Assembly: GCF_040640215.1 (NCBI RefSeq)
Contig: NZ_JBFABG010000007.1
Location: 124,001 to 188,000, forward strand
DNA: 64,000 bases
Direction of reading: 5' to 3'
DNA from: Actinosynnema sp040640215
GTDB lineage: Bacteria; Actinomycetota; Actinomycetes; Mycobacteriales; Pseudonocardiaceae
In this document: one piece after another, positions 51,935 to 63,000 of the stretch
Numbering within the stretch: position 1 is the stretch's first letter
Layout: each line of letters opens with the position of its first letter
The notes under the pieces: generated by a model
Told to the model about the DNA's origin: nothing
Seen by the model: the letters and a program-made list of their open reading frames with translations, nothing else
Database searches by the model: none
Position numbers and translations under genes: made by a program

Positions 51935-54097
51935 TCACGCGTGGAGATCGCCGGCCGTGGCCACCACGGTCGCCTCGGTGGGACCGTAGGTGTTGATCAA
52001 CCGGACACCGGTCGCCCGCCACTGCGCGACCCGCGTGGCCAGCGCGGCCTCGCCCCCGATGACGACCGCGCGCACCGAGTCCGGCAGCTTCTCGCCGCTG
52101 TCCACACCGTGCGCGACCTCGTGCCAGAACGCGGTCGGGAGATCCAGCAGTGTGACGCGCGAGTCATCGCACGCCCGGAGGAAACCACCGATCGACGCGG
52201 TCATCTCGTCGGTCCTCAGCACCAGCGCCGCGCCCGCGCACAGGGTGACGAACACCTCTTCGACGCTGGCGTCGAAGTGCAGGGCGGCGAACTGGAGGAC
52301 CCGGTCCCGGGCCGTGACGCCGTACCGCGCGCCGGCCGCCCGGACGAACCCGGCCAGCGCCTCCCGGGTCACCAGGACGCCGTTGGGCCGTCCGGTCGAG
52401 CCCGAGGTGTGGATGACGTACGCGAGGTTGCCCGGTTTCACCTGTCCCGGCGTGGGATCGGTCCGTCCACTCAGGACGTCCGCGATCCGGATCGGCGGGT
52501 TCGCCGCCGCCAGCACGGCCCTGGTGCGCTCCTCGGGTGCGTCGGGGTCCAGCGGCACGTAGGCCGCGCCCGCGAACAGCACGCCGAGCAGCGCGGCGAT
52601 CGTCTCCGGACGCCGCCGCAGCGCCAGCGACACCAGCACGTCCGGGCCCGCGCCGCGCTCCCGGAGCCCGGCGGCCACCCGGTCGGCCTCCGCGACCAGC
52701 TCGGCGTAGGTCAGCCGGGTGCCGCCCTGCTCGACGGCGGTCGCGTCCGGGCGCTCGGCGGCCCGCGCCCGGATCAGGTCGACCACGTCCGGCGCGGGCG
52801 GCAGCGGCTCCCGGCGCGGGATCACCCGGTCGGCCAACGGGATTCGGCCGATCGGCCGATCGGGGGTGCGCACGCCCTCGGCCAGGAGGCGCACCAGGCG
52901 GTCGCGGTGCCGGGCCAGGTCCCCGTCGTCGTACAGCGCCGGGTTGCCGTCGAGCTCCACGCTGAGCCCGGAGCCGTCGGAGAAGTCCCGCACGCCGACC
53001 GCCAGGTCCTCCACCGGACCGGCGGCCAGGTTGCGCATCCGACCCCGGTACCCGTCGAACCTCAGGTCGTTGTCGAACGGCATCACGTTGACCACGGGCC
53101 CGAACAGCTTCCGGTTGCCGCCGACCAGGGACAGGTCGCGGCGGATCTGCTCGTGCCGGTAGCGCTGGTGCGGCCGGGTGCGCCGGACCTGCGCGGCGAC
53201 CTCCCGCGCCAGCGCGGGCAGGGTGTCCGCCGAGCCCACCGGGACGCGCAGCGGCACGATGTTCATCACGATCGACGGCACCCGCAGCAGCGGCGTGCCC
53301 AGCCGGCCCATCACCGGCAGGCCCAGCACCACCTCGTCCGCACCGGTCACCCGGTGCAGGTAGCCCGCCACGGCGGCGGTGACCAGGTCGGGCCAGCCCA
53401 CGCCCTCCCGCCGCGCCAACGCCCGCAGCTCCTCGGCGGGCACCTGCGCGGTGGCCCGCGCGGTGTGGTCGCCGATGCCCGCCAGGCGGTCCACCAGGCC
53501 GGGCGGCTCGGGCAGGTCGGCCAGGTAGTCCCGCCAGAAGTCGCCGTCCGCCGCCCGCTTCGGCGAGTCCAGGTAGGACGCCTCGGTCTCCAGCACCGTC
53601 GCGAACGGGCCGAACGCCGTGCCGCCGCCGTCGGTGTACAGGTCCGCGACGCGCCGGGCGAGCAGCGAGAAGGCGTAGCCGTCCACCGCGATGTGGTGCA
53701 CCCGCTGGTGCCAGACCCACCGGTCGTCGGCCAGCTTCAGCAGCGCCTCCGCGAACAGCGGCCCCTCGGCCAGGTCGACCGGGGTCCGCACGTCCGCCCG
53801 CATCCACTCCTCGGCCGCCGCGAGCGGGTCGTCGGCGGCGGAGAGGTCCAGCACCGGGAACGGCCACTCGCGCGGTTCGTGCCGCTGCCGGGGTTCCTCG
53901 CCCTCCAGCGCGAACCGGGCGTGCAGCGATTCCGCCTCGGCGACCGCCGCGCGCACCGCCCGCTCCAGCCGCGCCGGCTCGACCGGTCCCTCCACCAGCA
54001 CGTAGTCGGCCGTGTTGTAGACCGGGTTGGCCGGGTCGAGCTGCTGGCCGAACCAGATCGAGGACTGCGCCGCGGACAGCGGCAGGGTGGCGGTCAT
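51935..54097 (-). CDS. EntF-like NRPS: condensation domain plus truncated adenylation domain
   Basis: The 720-residue protein has a condensation domain (about 4-430, HHIAVDG at 134-140) of the EntF/DhbF type, which takes DHB from a carrier protein. It is followed by the first two thirds of an adenylation domain. Core A3 reads TSGSTGRPNG, with Asn where Lys is usual. A5 (NTYGPTE, 702-708) is present; the protein stops 12 residues later. A6-A10, including the catalytic Lys, and any carrier domain are missing, and the next 96 bp hold only the iron box. By pocket positions up to A5 I read D-A-E-D-V-G-T-V-V, resembling codes for basic residues (weak). ATGA overlap with the large NRPS. Confidence 0.88.
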   Translation of the reverse strand: MTATLPLSAAQSSIWFGQQLDPANPVYNTADYVLVEGPVEPARLERAVRAAVAEAESLHARFALEGEEPRQRHEPREWPFPVLDLSAADDPLAAAEEWMRADVRTPVDLAEGPLFAEALLKLADDRWVWHQRVHHIAVDGYAFSLLARRVADLYTDGGGTAFGPFATVLETEASYLDSPKRAADGDFWRDYLADLPEPPGLVDRLAGIGDHTARATAQVPAEELRALARREGVGWPDLVTAAVAGYLHRVTGADEVVLGLPVMGRLGTPLLRVPSIVMNIVPLRVPVGSADTLPALAREVAAQVRRTRPHQRYRHEQIRRDLSLVGGNRKLFGPVVNVMPFDNDLRFDGYRGRMRNLAAGPVEDLAVGVRDFSDGSGLSVELDGNPALYDDGDLARHRDRLVRLLAEGVRTPDRPIGRIPLADRVIPRREPLPPAPDVVDLIRARAAERPDATAVEQGGTRLTYAELVAEADRVAAGLRERGAGPDVLVSLALRRRPETIAALLGVLFAGAAYVPLDPDAPEERTRAVLAAANPPIRIADVLSGRTDPTPGQVKPGNLAYVIHTSGSTGRPNGVLVTREALAGFVRAAGARYGVTARDRVLQFAALHFDASVEEVFVTLCAGAALVLRTDEMTASIGGFLRACDDSRVTLLDLPTAFWHEVAHGVDSGEKLPDSVRAVVIGGEAALATRVAQWRATGVRLINTYGPTEATVVATAGDLHA

Positions 54098-57000
54098 GAC
54101 GGGAGCTCCTGGTCCAGGACGGGGCCGATCACCGCGAGGGCGTCGGGGTCGGTCATCTCGTCGTGCGCGGCGTCCACCTCGACCACCCGCACCCGGCCGG
54201 TCACGTGCCGCTGCCAGCGCTGCGGGGTGAAGGCGGGTTCCGGCTCCTCGCGGGCGGCGGTGAACAGCACCAGATCGCCGTCGAACACGTCCGGCTCGGC
54301 CCCCGCGACCTGCTCGGCGGACGCCAGCAGGTTGTCCACCACGGCGAGCAGGGCAGCCCGGTCGAGGCCGAGCGCACCGTGCTCCAGCACCGCGTCCACC
54401 ACCTCGTCGCGATCGTCCACAACGGACTTTTCGAGACCGGCCATGGCGAGCAGGAACCGGTGCGCGTCGTTCACGTCCGCGCGCTCCGGGCCACCGGGCG
54501 GGTAGGCGTCGAGCATGGCCAGCAGCGCGACCCGGTCGCCCCGGTCGCGCAGCAGGCCCGCGATCCGGTGCGCCACCAGGCCGCCCAGCGAGAAGCCCAG
54601 CAGGTGGTACGGCCCGTGCGGCTGGACCTCGCGGATCAGCGCCAGGTAGTCCGCCGCCATCTCCGCCACGCTCGGCGGGCGCATCCCCGGCGTGCTCAAC
54701 GTCCTGGCCTGCAACGCGTAGAGCGGGCGGTCCGGCAGGTACCGCGCCAGGCCGGCGAAGGACCAGCCGAGCCCCGCCGCCGGCGGCAGGCAGAACAGCG
54801 GTGCGCCACTCCCCCGCGCGCGCAGCGGCAGCAGCGGCCGGGTGCCGGCCGAGCCGTCGCCGAGGTTCGCCGCCAGCGCCGCCGGCGTCGGGTTCGCGAT
54901 CAGGTCGGGGATGCCGACCGTGCGCCCCAGCGCCGTGCCCAGCACCGCCTGCAACCGCACGACGAGCAGCGAGTGCCCGCCCAGCGCGAAGAAGTCGTCG
55001 TGCAGGCCGACCTCGGGCAGGCCCAGCACCTCGGCGTACGCGCCGCACAGCAGGCGCTCGACCGGCGTGCGCGGCCGTGCTCCCGGGTGACCGGAGAACT
55101 CCGGCGCGGGCAGCGCCTTGCGGTCCAGCTTCGCGTTGGGGGTCAACGGGAAGGCGTCCAGCACCACGACCGCCGCCGGCACCAGGTGCTCGGGCAGCAG
55201 GGCCGCCAGCTCGGCGCGCAGGTCGTCGGGCGCGCGGTCGGTCGTCGCGTAGCCGACCAACTGCTTGATGCCCGGCCGGTCCTCGCGCAGCACCACCGCC
55301 GCCTGGCGCACGCCGTCCAGCGCGGCCAGCACGTTCTCCACCTCGCCCGGCTCGACCCGGAACCCGCGCAACTGCACCTGGTCGTCGGTGCGGCCGTGGA
55401 AGTCCAGGTCCCCGGTGGCGCGCCAGCTCACCAGGTCGCCGGTGCGGTACAGCCGCGAACCGGCCGGGCCGAACGGGTCGGCGACGAACCGCAGCGCGGT
55501 CAGGCCCGGTTTGCCGTGGTAGCCGCGCGCCAGTCCCGGTCCGCCCAGGTACAGCTCGCCCGGCACGCCCACCGGCACCGGCCGCAGCGCCGCGTCCAGC
55601 ACGTACGCGCGGGTGCCGGGGTCGGGCACGCCGATCGGCACCTTGCGCCCGTCCCAGCTCTCGTAGTGCGCCCACAGCGTGGAGTTGACCGTCGCCTCGG
55701 TCGGGCCGTACGCGTCGTTGAACCGGACCACGCCACCCCACCGGTGCACGAGTTCCGGCGTCACGGCTTCCGTGCCGCACAACAGGGTCGCCCCCTGCGG
55801 CAAGGTGCACTCCTCGGGCAGCGCGCCGAGCACGGCCGGCGGGAGCGCCAGGTGCGTCACGCGGTGTTCGGCGATGTAGTCGGTCAACTCGTGGGAGGCG
55901 ACTCGGCGGTGCGCGGGGACCACGACCGCCGTGCCACCCGCCAGCACCGCCATCGCCCACTCGAAGAAGGCCAGGTCGAAGCTGATCGACGCGAACAGCA
56001 GGACGCGGGACTCCGCGGTGATGCCGAGCGACCGGGTCGCCGTGGCGACCAGCGCCGGCACGCCCTCGTGGGTGACCACGACGCCCTTGGGCAGGCCGGT
56101 GGAACCGGAGGTGTAGATCACGTACGCCGGGTGTTCCGGCCGCAGCCCGTGGTCGGGTTCCACCGCCGGCGCGGCGTCCCAGAGCGCCCGGAACCCCGGG
56201 TCGTCGAGCAGCAGGGCGTCACCCGTCGGATTGGTGTCCACAGTGGACAGGATCGCGATCGGTGCCGCGTCCCGGAGCAGGTGCTCGATCCGCGCCCTCG
56301 GGTAGGACGGGTCGACCGGCAGGTAGGCCGCGCCGGAGCGCAGCACGCCCAGCACCGCGACCACCACGTCGGCGGTGCGCGGCAGCGCCAGGGCCACCGT
56401 GGTCTCCGGGCGTGCGCCGCGAGCGGCCAGCAGGTGCGCCAGCCGCGCGGAGCGCTCGTCCAGCTCCCGGTAGGTGAGCCGGACGTCCTCGCAGACCACG
56501 GCGATCGCGTCCGGGTCGCGACGGGCGTGCTCGGCGAACATCTCCGGCACCGTGCGGACCGGGTCGTCGACCTCCGTGTCGTTGAACGACTCCACGACCT
56601 GGCGGCGCTCCCCGGGCGTGATCAGGTCCAGCGTGCCGACCAGGGCGTCCGGGCGGGTCACGACCTGCTCGACCACCGCGAGCAGGCGTGCGCCCAGGGC
56701 CTCCACCTCCGCCGGGCCGAACACGTCCGGCCGGTAGCCCAGTTGCAGCACCAGGTTCGCGCCGGGCAGCACGGACAGGCTCAGCGGGTAGTGCGTGGCG
56801 TCCTGGTCGACCGCGCCGGTCACCCGCACGCCGCCGAAGGACTCGGCGGCGGCCTCCGGGTCGAAGGGGTAGTTCTCGTACACCGCCAGCGTGTCGAACA
56901 GCTCGCCGATCTCGGCCAGGCCGACGTGCTGGTGCTCCAGCAGGGCGGTCTGCTCGTCCTGGACCCGGGTGGCGAGCGCGGTCACCGTCTCGTCGGGCCG

Positions 57001-60000
57001 CACCCGCACCCGCACCGGGACGGTGTTGATGAACAACCCCACCATGTCCTCGACGCCCGGAACCTGCGGCGGGCGGCCGGAGACCGTCGTGCCGAACACG
57101 ACGTCGGTGCGGCCGGTGAGCCCGCCGAGCACCAGCGCCCACACCACCTGCACGACGGTGTTGGACGTGACGCCCGTGCCGCGCGCCCAGCCTTCGAGGC
57201 GGCCGGTGAGCTCCGCGGACAGCTCCACCTGGACCTGGTCCGGTCGCACCGGCTCCCGGTCACCGGGCGGGGCGACCAGCGTCGGACCGTCCACATCGGA
57301 CAGCGCCTTGCGCCAGGCGTCCAGCGCCGCACCGTGGTCCTGCGCGGTGAGCCAGCGCAGGTACTCGCGGTACGGCGTGCGGCGCACCGGCGGCTCGCCG
57401 GCGTACCGGCGGAACAGCTCCCGCACGAACAGCGGTGTCGACCAGCCGTCCAGCAGGAGGTGGTGGTTGGTGATCAGCAGGCGGTGACCGGCGTCGGTGC
57501 GTTGCAGCGTGATGCGCAGCAGCGGCGGCGCGGTCAGGTCGAACCGGGCCTTGTCCTCCTCGGCGGCGTGCGGCGAGTCGGTGACCCGCCACCAGCCGTC
57601 GACCCGCCGGGGCACCACGGCGACCACCCGCCCGCTCGGCGCGGTGTGGAACCCGGCGCGCAGGTTGGGGTTGTCGCGGAGCAGGCCGGCGGCGGCCTGC
57701 CGGAGGCGTTCCGCGTCCAGCGGGCCGGTCAGGTCCAGCGCGAGCTGCACGGTGTAGACGTCGGGGCCCTCGTCGTCGAGCAGCGCGTGGAAGTACAGAC
57801 CTTCCTGCAACGGCGTGGCGGGCCAGATGTCCTCGACGTCGTGCGCGAGCGCCTCCACGTCCCGCCGGGTCAGCGCGACCAGCGGGAAGTCGGACGGCGT
57901 GTGGCCGGCTTCGGCGCTCCGCGCCACCTCGGCCACCCGGTGCGCCCACCACTCGGCCAGCGCGCGGACCTCGGCCTCGGCCAGCACACCCGAGGGCCAC
58001 GACCAGGTCGCGACCAGTTCACCGGCCACGTCCTCGACGTTGATCTCCAGCGCGTGGGTGGCCGGCATGTCGGCGTCCGCGCCGCCGGTCAGCCCGGCGT
58101 TCTCCGGGGCCGGCGTCCACTCGCCGTCCGGCGACGCCGTGGCGCGCCCGAGGTAGTTGAACGCGATCTGCGGGCCGGGCCGGGCCGGGAGCCGGTCGCG
58201 CAGCAGGCCGAAGCCGATGGTCGACGGCGTGGCGCGCACCTGCTCCTTCACCGTCTTGAGCGGCGAGCGCGTGCCGGGTTCGAGGCGCACCGGGTGCACG
58301 GAGGTGAACCACCCGACGGTCCGCGAGGTGTCGACGTCCGGCGCGATGTCGGCGCGGCCGTGGCCCTCCAGGTCGACCAGGACCGGGCCGCCGTCCTCGC
58401 GCACGGCCAGCGCCAGCGCGGTGAGCAGCACGTCGTCGATCCGGGCGTGGCACGCCTTCGCGACGTCCTCGGGCGGTGCGCCGGCGGTGATCCGCAGGTG
58501 CGCCATGGTGGCCGTGGTGTCCCGCGCCGGGTCGAGCGGACGTGCGCCGAGCAGCGGTTCGTCGACGGCCAGGACCCGTTGCCAGTGCGGGATCTCCGCG
58601 CCCAGGTCGAGCGCGGTCAGCGTGCGCGCCCAGCGGCGGAAGGACGTGCCGGTGGCGGGCAGGCCCTCGCCCCGGCACGCGGCGGCCAGGTCCGGCACCA
58701 GGATTCGCCAGGACACCTCGTCCACCACCAGGTGGTGGACCACCAGCAGCAGCCGGCCGCGCGCCGCGACGGCGCGGACCACCGTGTGCGCCGGGTCGAG
58801 CTCCCGTTGCGCCCGTCGCGCTTCGGCGGCCCAGTCGACCTCGCCGTCCAGCCAGCGCAGGTCGGCGTTCCCGGTCGGCTCGACGGTCAGCGCGCGGCCG
58901 ACCAGCCTGGCCCGCAGCATGTCGTGCGTGCCGACCAGGGTGTCCAGCGCGGAGCGGAGCCGGGACTCGGTCAGGTCCGGCGTGCGCAGCAGCACGGCCT
59001 GGCTGAACCCCCTGGTGCCGGCGGGGAGGTCCAGCAGCCAGCGGACGATCGGCGTCAGCGGCACCTCGCCCCACGCCTCCTCCGGGCGTTCCGCGGTGGT
59101 CGTCGTGGTGGCGACCGCCGCCAGCGCGGCGGGCGTGCGCAGGTCGAACACCTGGCGCGGGGTGATGACGACACCGGCCGCGCGGGCGCGGCTCACGAGC
59201 TGGATGGAGACGATGCTGTCGCCGCCCAGGTCGAAGAACCCGTCGTCGACGCCGATCCGGGGCGCGCCGAGCAGGTCGGCGAACAGGCCGCACAGCACTT
59301 CCTCGGCCGCCGTCGCCGGGGCGCGGTAGGTGCCGGTGCGGAGCTCGGGGTCGGGCAGCGCCGCCCGGTCCACCTTCCCGTTGGGCAGCAGCGGGAGGTC
59401 GGCCAGCACGACGACCACGGGCACCATGTGCTCGGGCAGCGCGCGCACCGCGTGCTCGCGCAGCTCCTCGGCGGTGGCCTCGCCCTCGGCGTACCCGACC
59501 AGGCGGTTGTCCCGGACCACGACCACGGCGTTGCGCACGGCGGGGTGCGCGGTCAGCACGGCCGCGACCTCGCCGGGTTCGATCCGGTACCCGCGCACCT
59601 TGACCTGGTCGTCGGCCCGCCCGAGCAGCTCGACGCCGCGATCGGTCCACCGGGCCAGGTCGCCCGTGCGGTAGGCGCGGGAACCCGGGTCCCCGAGGGG
59701 GTCGGCGATGAAGCGCGCGGCGGTGCGGCCGGGCTGTCCGAGGTAGCCCCGGGCCAGGCCCGGCCCGGCCAGGTACAGCTCGCCGACGGCACCGGGCGGG
59801 ACCGGGCGCAGCGCGGTGTCCAGCACGTAGAGCGAGGTGCCGGCGACCGGCGTGACGGTCTGGTCGGTGTGCCGGATGTAGGCGTCGACCGTGCACTCGG
59901 TCGGGCCGTAGCAGTCGTAGACCTCGCCGCGCGCCGCAGTCAGCTTGCGCCACAACGATTCCGGTACCGCCTCGCCGCCGACGCAGAGCACGGCGGGCGG

Positions 60001-63000
60001 GTCGTCGAACAGCCCGCGCTCGGCCAGTTGCGCCAGGTAGGTCGGGGTGAAGTCGAGGTGGTCGAGGCCGCGTTCCCGCACCAGTGCCAGCACCAGGTCC
60101 GGGTCGCGGTAGGTGTCGGCGTCCAGCACGTGCAGCTCGTTGCCCGCCAGCATCCACAGGATCGGGTCCCAGGCCGCGTCGAAGGAGAACGACGCGGTGT
60201 GCGTGACCTTGAGCCGGCGGTCGCCGAACAGCGCCGCCCGGTGCGAGGCGAACAGGTTGGCCAGCGCCGAGTGCGGGACCACGACGCCCTTCGGGGTGCC
60301 GGTCGACCCGGAGGTGTAGATCGCGTACGCCGCGCTGCCCGGCGGGACCGGGACCGTCGTGCCGACCTCCGGCAGTTCGGGGAGTTCGTCCAGGCGCAGC
60401 ACGGGTTTCGCGTCGGCCAGCACGTGGGCGATCCGCTCGGCCGGGTAGTCCGGGTCGATCGGGAGCACCGCCGCGCCGGACTTCAGCACGCCGAAGATCG
60501 CCACGACGGCGTCGGCCCCGCGCGGCAGCGCCAGCGCCACGAACCGCTCGGGCGCGGCACCGCGCGCGACCAGCCACGCGGCCAGCCGGTCGGACTCCGC
60601 GTCGAGCTGCGCGAAGGTCACCGCCCGGTCCGCCACCACCGCGAGCGCGTCGGGCGTCCGGCGCGCCTGGGCGCGCAGGACGTCGGTGACGGGTTCGGCG
60701 GGTCGGCCCGGAGCCGTCCGGCGGTCGATCTCCCCCGGCAGCAGGGACGTGGTGCGCGCGGGACGCCGGTCCGGGTCGGTGATCACCGTCGCCAGCAACG
60801 CCGCCAGCCGGTCGCCGATGCGGCCGACCTCGGCCGCGTCGCGCAGGTCCGGCCGGTACTCCAGCAGCAGCCGCAGCCGCGCGCCGGGCAGCACGGACAG
60901 GGCCAGCGGGTAGTGCGTGGTGTCCCGTCCGCCGACGCCCGCGATCGTGACGCCGCCGACCCGGTGCGCGGCGGTCTCCGGGTCGAACGGGTAGTTCTCG
61001 AACACCACCAGCGTGTCGAACAGCCGGCCGACACCCCGCTGGAGGTCCGCCAGCGCCACGTGGTGGTGCTCGCCCAGCGCCGCCTGCTCGCGCTGGACCC
61101 GCGTCACGAGCGCGCGGAACGTCTCGTCGCGGTCCTGCCGCACCCGCACCGGGACGGTGTTGATGAACAGGCCGATCATCGCGTCGACGTCCGGGAGCTC
61201 GGCGGGCCGCCCGGACACCGTCGCGCCGAACACCACGTCGTCGCGCCCGGTCAGGTGGCCGAGCAGGACCGCCCAGGCGACCTGCACGACCGTGTTGACG
61301 GTGACGCCCAGCTCTTGCGCCAGCCGCGCCAGCCGCCGGGTGAGGTCCTCGGTCAGCTCGACCGCGACCTCCTCCGGGTCCACCGCGTCCTGCGACGCGC
61401 CGGGGCTGACCAGGGTCGGCTCGACGCCCGCCAGGGCTTCCCGCCACACGTCGAGCGAGCTGCCCGACCGCTCACCCAGCCACTCCAGGTAGCGGCGGAA
61501 CGGCGGCACGGCCGCCGGGCGCTCACCGGCGTAGTGCGCGAACAGCTCTTGGACGAGCAACGGCGTCGACCAGCCGTCCAGCAGCAGGTGGTGGCTGCTC
61601 AGCACGAACCGGAACCGGTCGTCGCCCAGGCGCAGCAGGGCGCACCGCAGCAACGGCGGCGCGTCCAGGTCGAAGCGGACGCGCTGGTCCTCCTTCAGGA
61701 ATTCGTCCGGGTCCACGCCGTGCGGCTCGATCCACGGCACCTCGACCGCCTCCGGCACGTAGGCGAACCCGCCGCGCACGCCGACCCGGAGGTTGTCGTG
61801 CCGGGCCACCAGCGCGTCCACGGCCGCGCGCAGCGCCGGGACGTCCAAGGCCCCGTGCAGGTCCAGCGTGAGCTGCGTGAGGTAGAGGTCGGGGCCCTCG
61901 TCGTCGAGCAACGCGTGGAACGCCATGCCCTGCTGCAACGGGGTCAGCGGCCAGACGTCGAGCACGCCGTGCGGCAGACCGTCCACTTCGGACTGGGTCA
62001 GCGTCGCGAGCGGGAAGTCCGACGGCGTGCGACCGGCTTCGCGGACCTCGGCGAGCTCGGCCAGCGCGGCGGTCCAGCGCCGGGCGAGGTCGGCCACCTC
62101 GACCTCGGTCAGCACGCCGTCCTGCCACGACCACACCGCGGACAGCACGTCGTCCGCGGCGTCCACGTTGACCTCCAGCGGGTACGCGGCCGGCAGCCGG
62201 TCCGCGCCACCCCGCAGCAGGTCCGGTTCGGGCGTCCACGCGCCGCCGGGCGCGCCGGTCGTGCGACCGAGGTAGTTGAAGCAGATCCGGCCGCCGTCGA
62301 CGGTGCCCAGCAGGCCGAAGCCCAGGCCGTGGTCGGGCGCGGCGCGGAGCTGCTCCTTCACCCGCTTCAACGCGGTGACGACGTCGCCTCGGCCGTCCAG
62401 CGGCACCGGGTACAGGCAGGTGAACCAGCCGACCGCGCGGGACAGGTCCAGCTCGCCGTCCCGGCCGTGGCCCTCGACGTCCACCAGGACCTCGTCCGCG
62501 TCGCCGTAGCCGTGGTCGCGTCGCCAGCCGGGCAGCACCCGGGCCAGCGCGGTCAGCAGCACGTCCTGCACGGTGCCGCGCACCGCCGCCGGAACGGTGG
62601 TCAGCAGCGGCCCGGCGGGGACGGTGACCGCGAGCCGACGGGTCGTGGCGGCCGTGTCGTCCCGGGTCAGCGGACGGGAGCCGAGCACGGGTTCGGTGCG
62701 CGCCAACGCGTTCCAGTAGTCCGCGCGCGGGTCGCGGTCCACCAGCGAGCAGGCCCACGTCCGGTACGACACCGGCACCGGGTCCAGCGCACGGCCCGCG
62801 CACGCGGCTTCCAGATCACCGAGGACGATCCGCCACGACACCGCGTCCACGACGAGGTGGTGCGCCACCAGCAGGAGCCGGTCGCCGAGCCGCACCGCGC
62901 GGAACATTACGCCGCCGACCGGGTCCAGCTCGTCCTGCGCGGCGCGCAGCTCCACCGCCACGTCGCCGGTGCCGACGCGCAGGCCGACCTCCGGCGACGC

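Noticed and set aside
58019..61447. 1142-residue minus-strand ORF inside the large NRPS
   Set aside because: Alternative-frame shadow of the NRPS; Arg/Gly/Ala-rich with no motifs.
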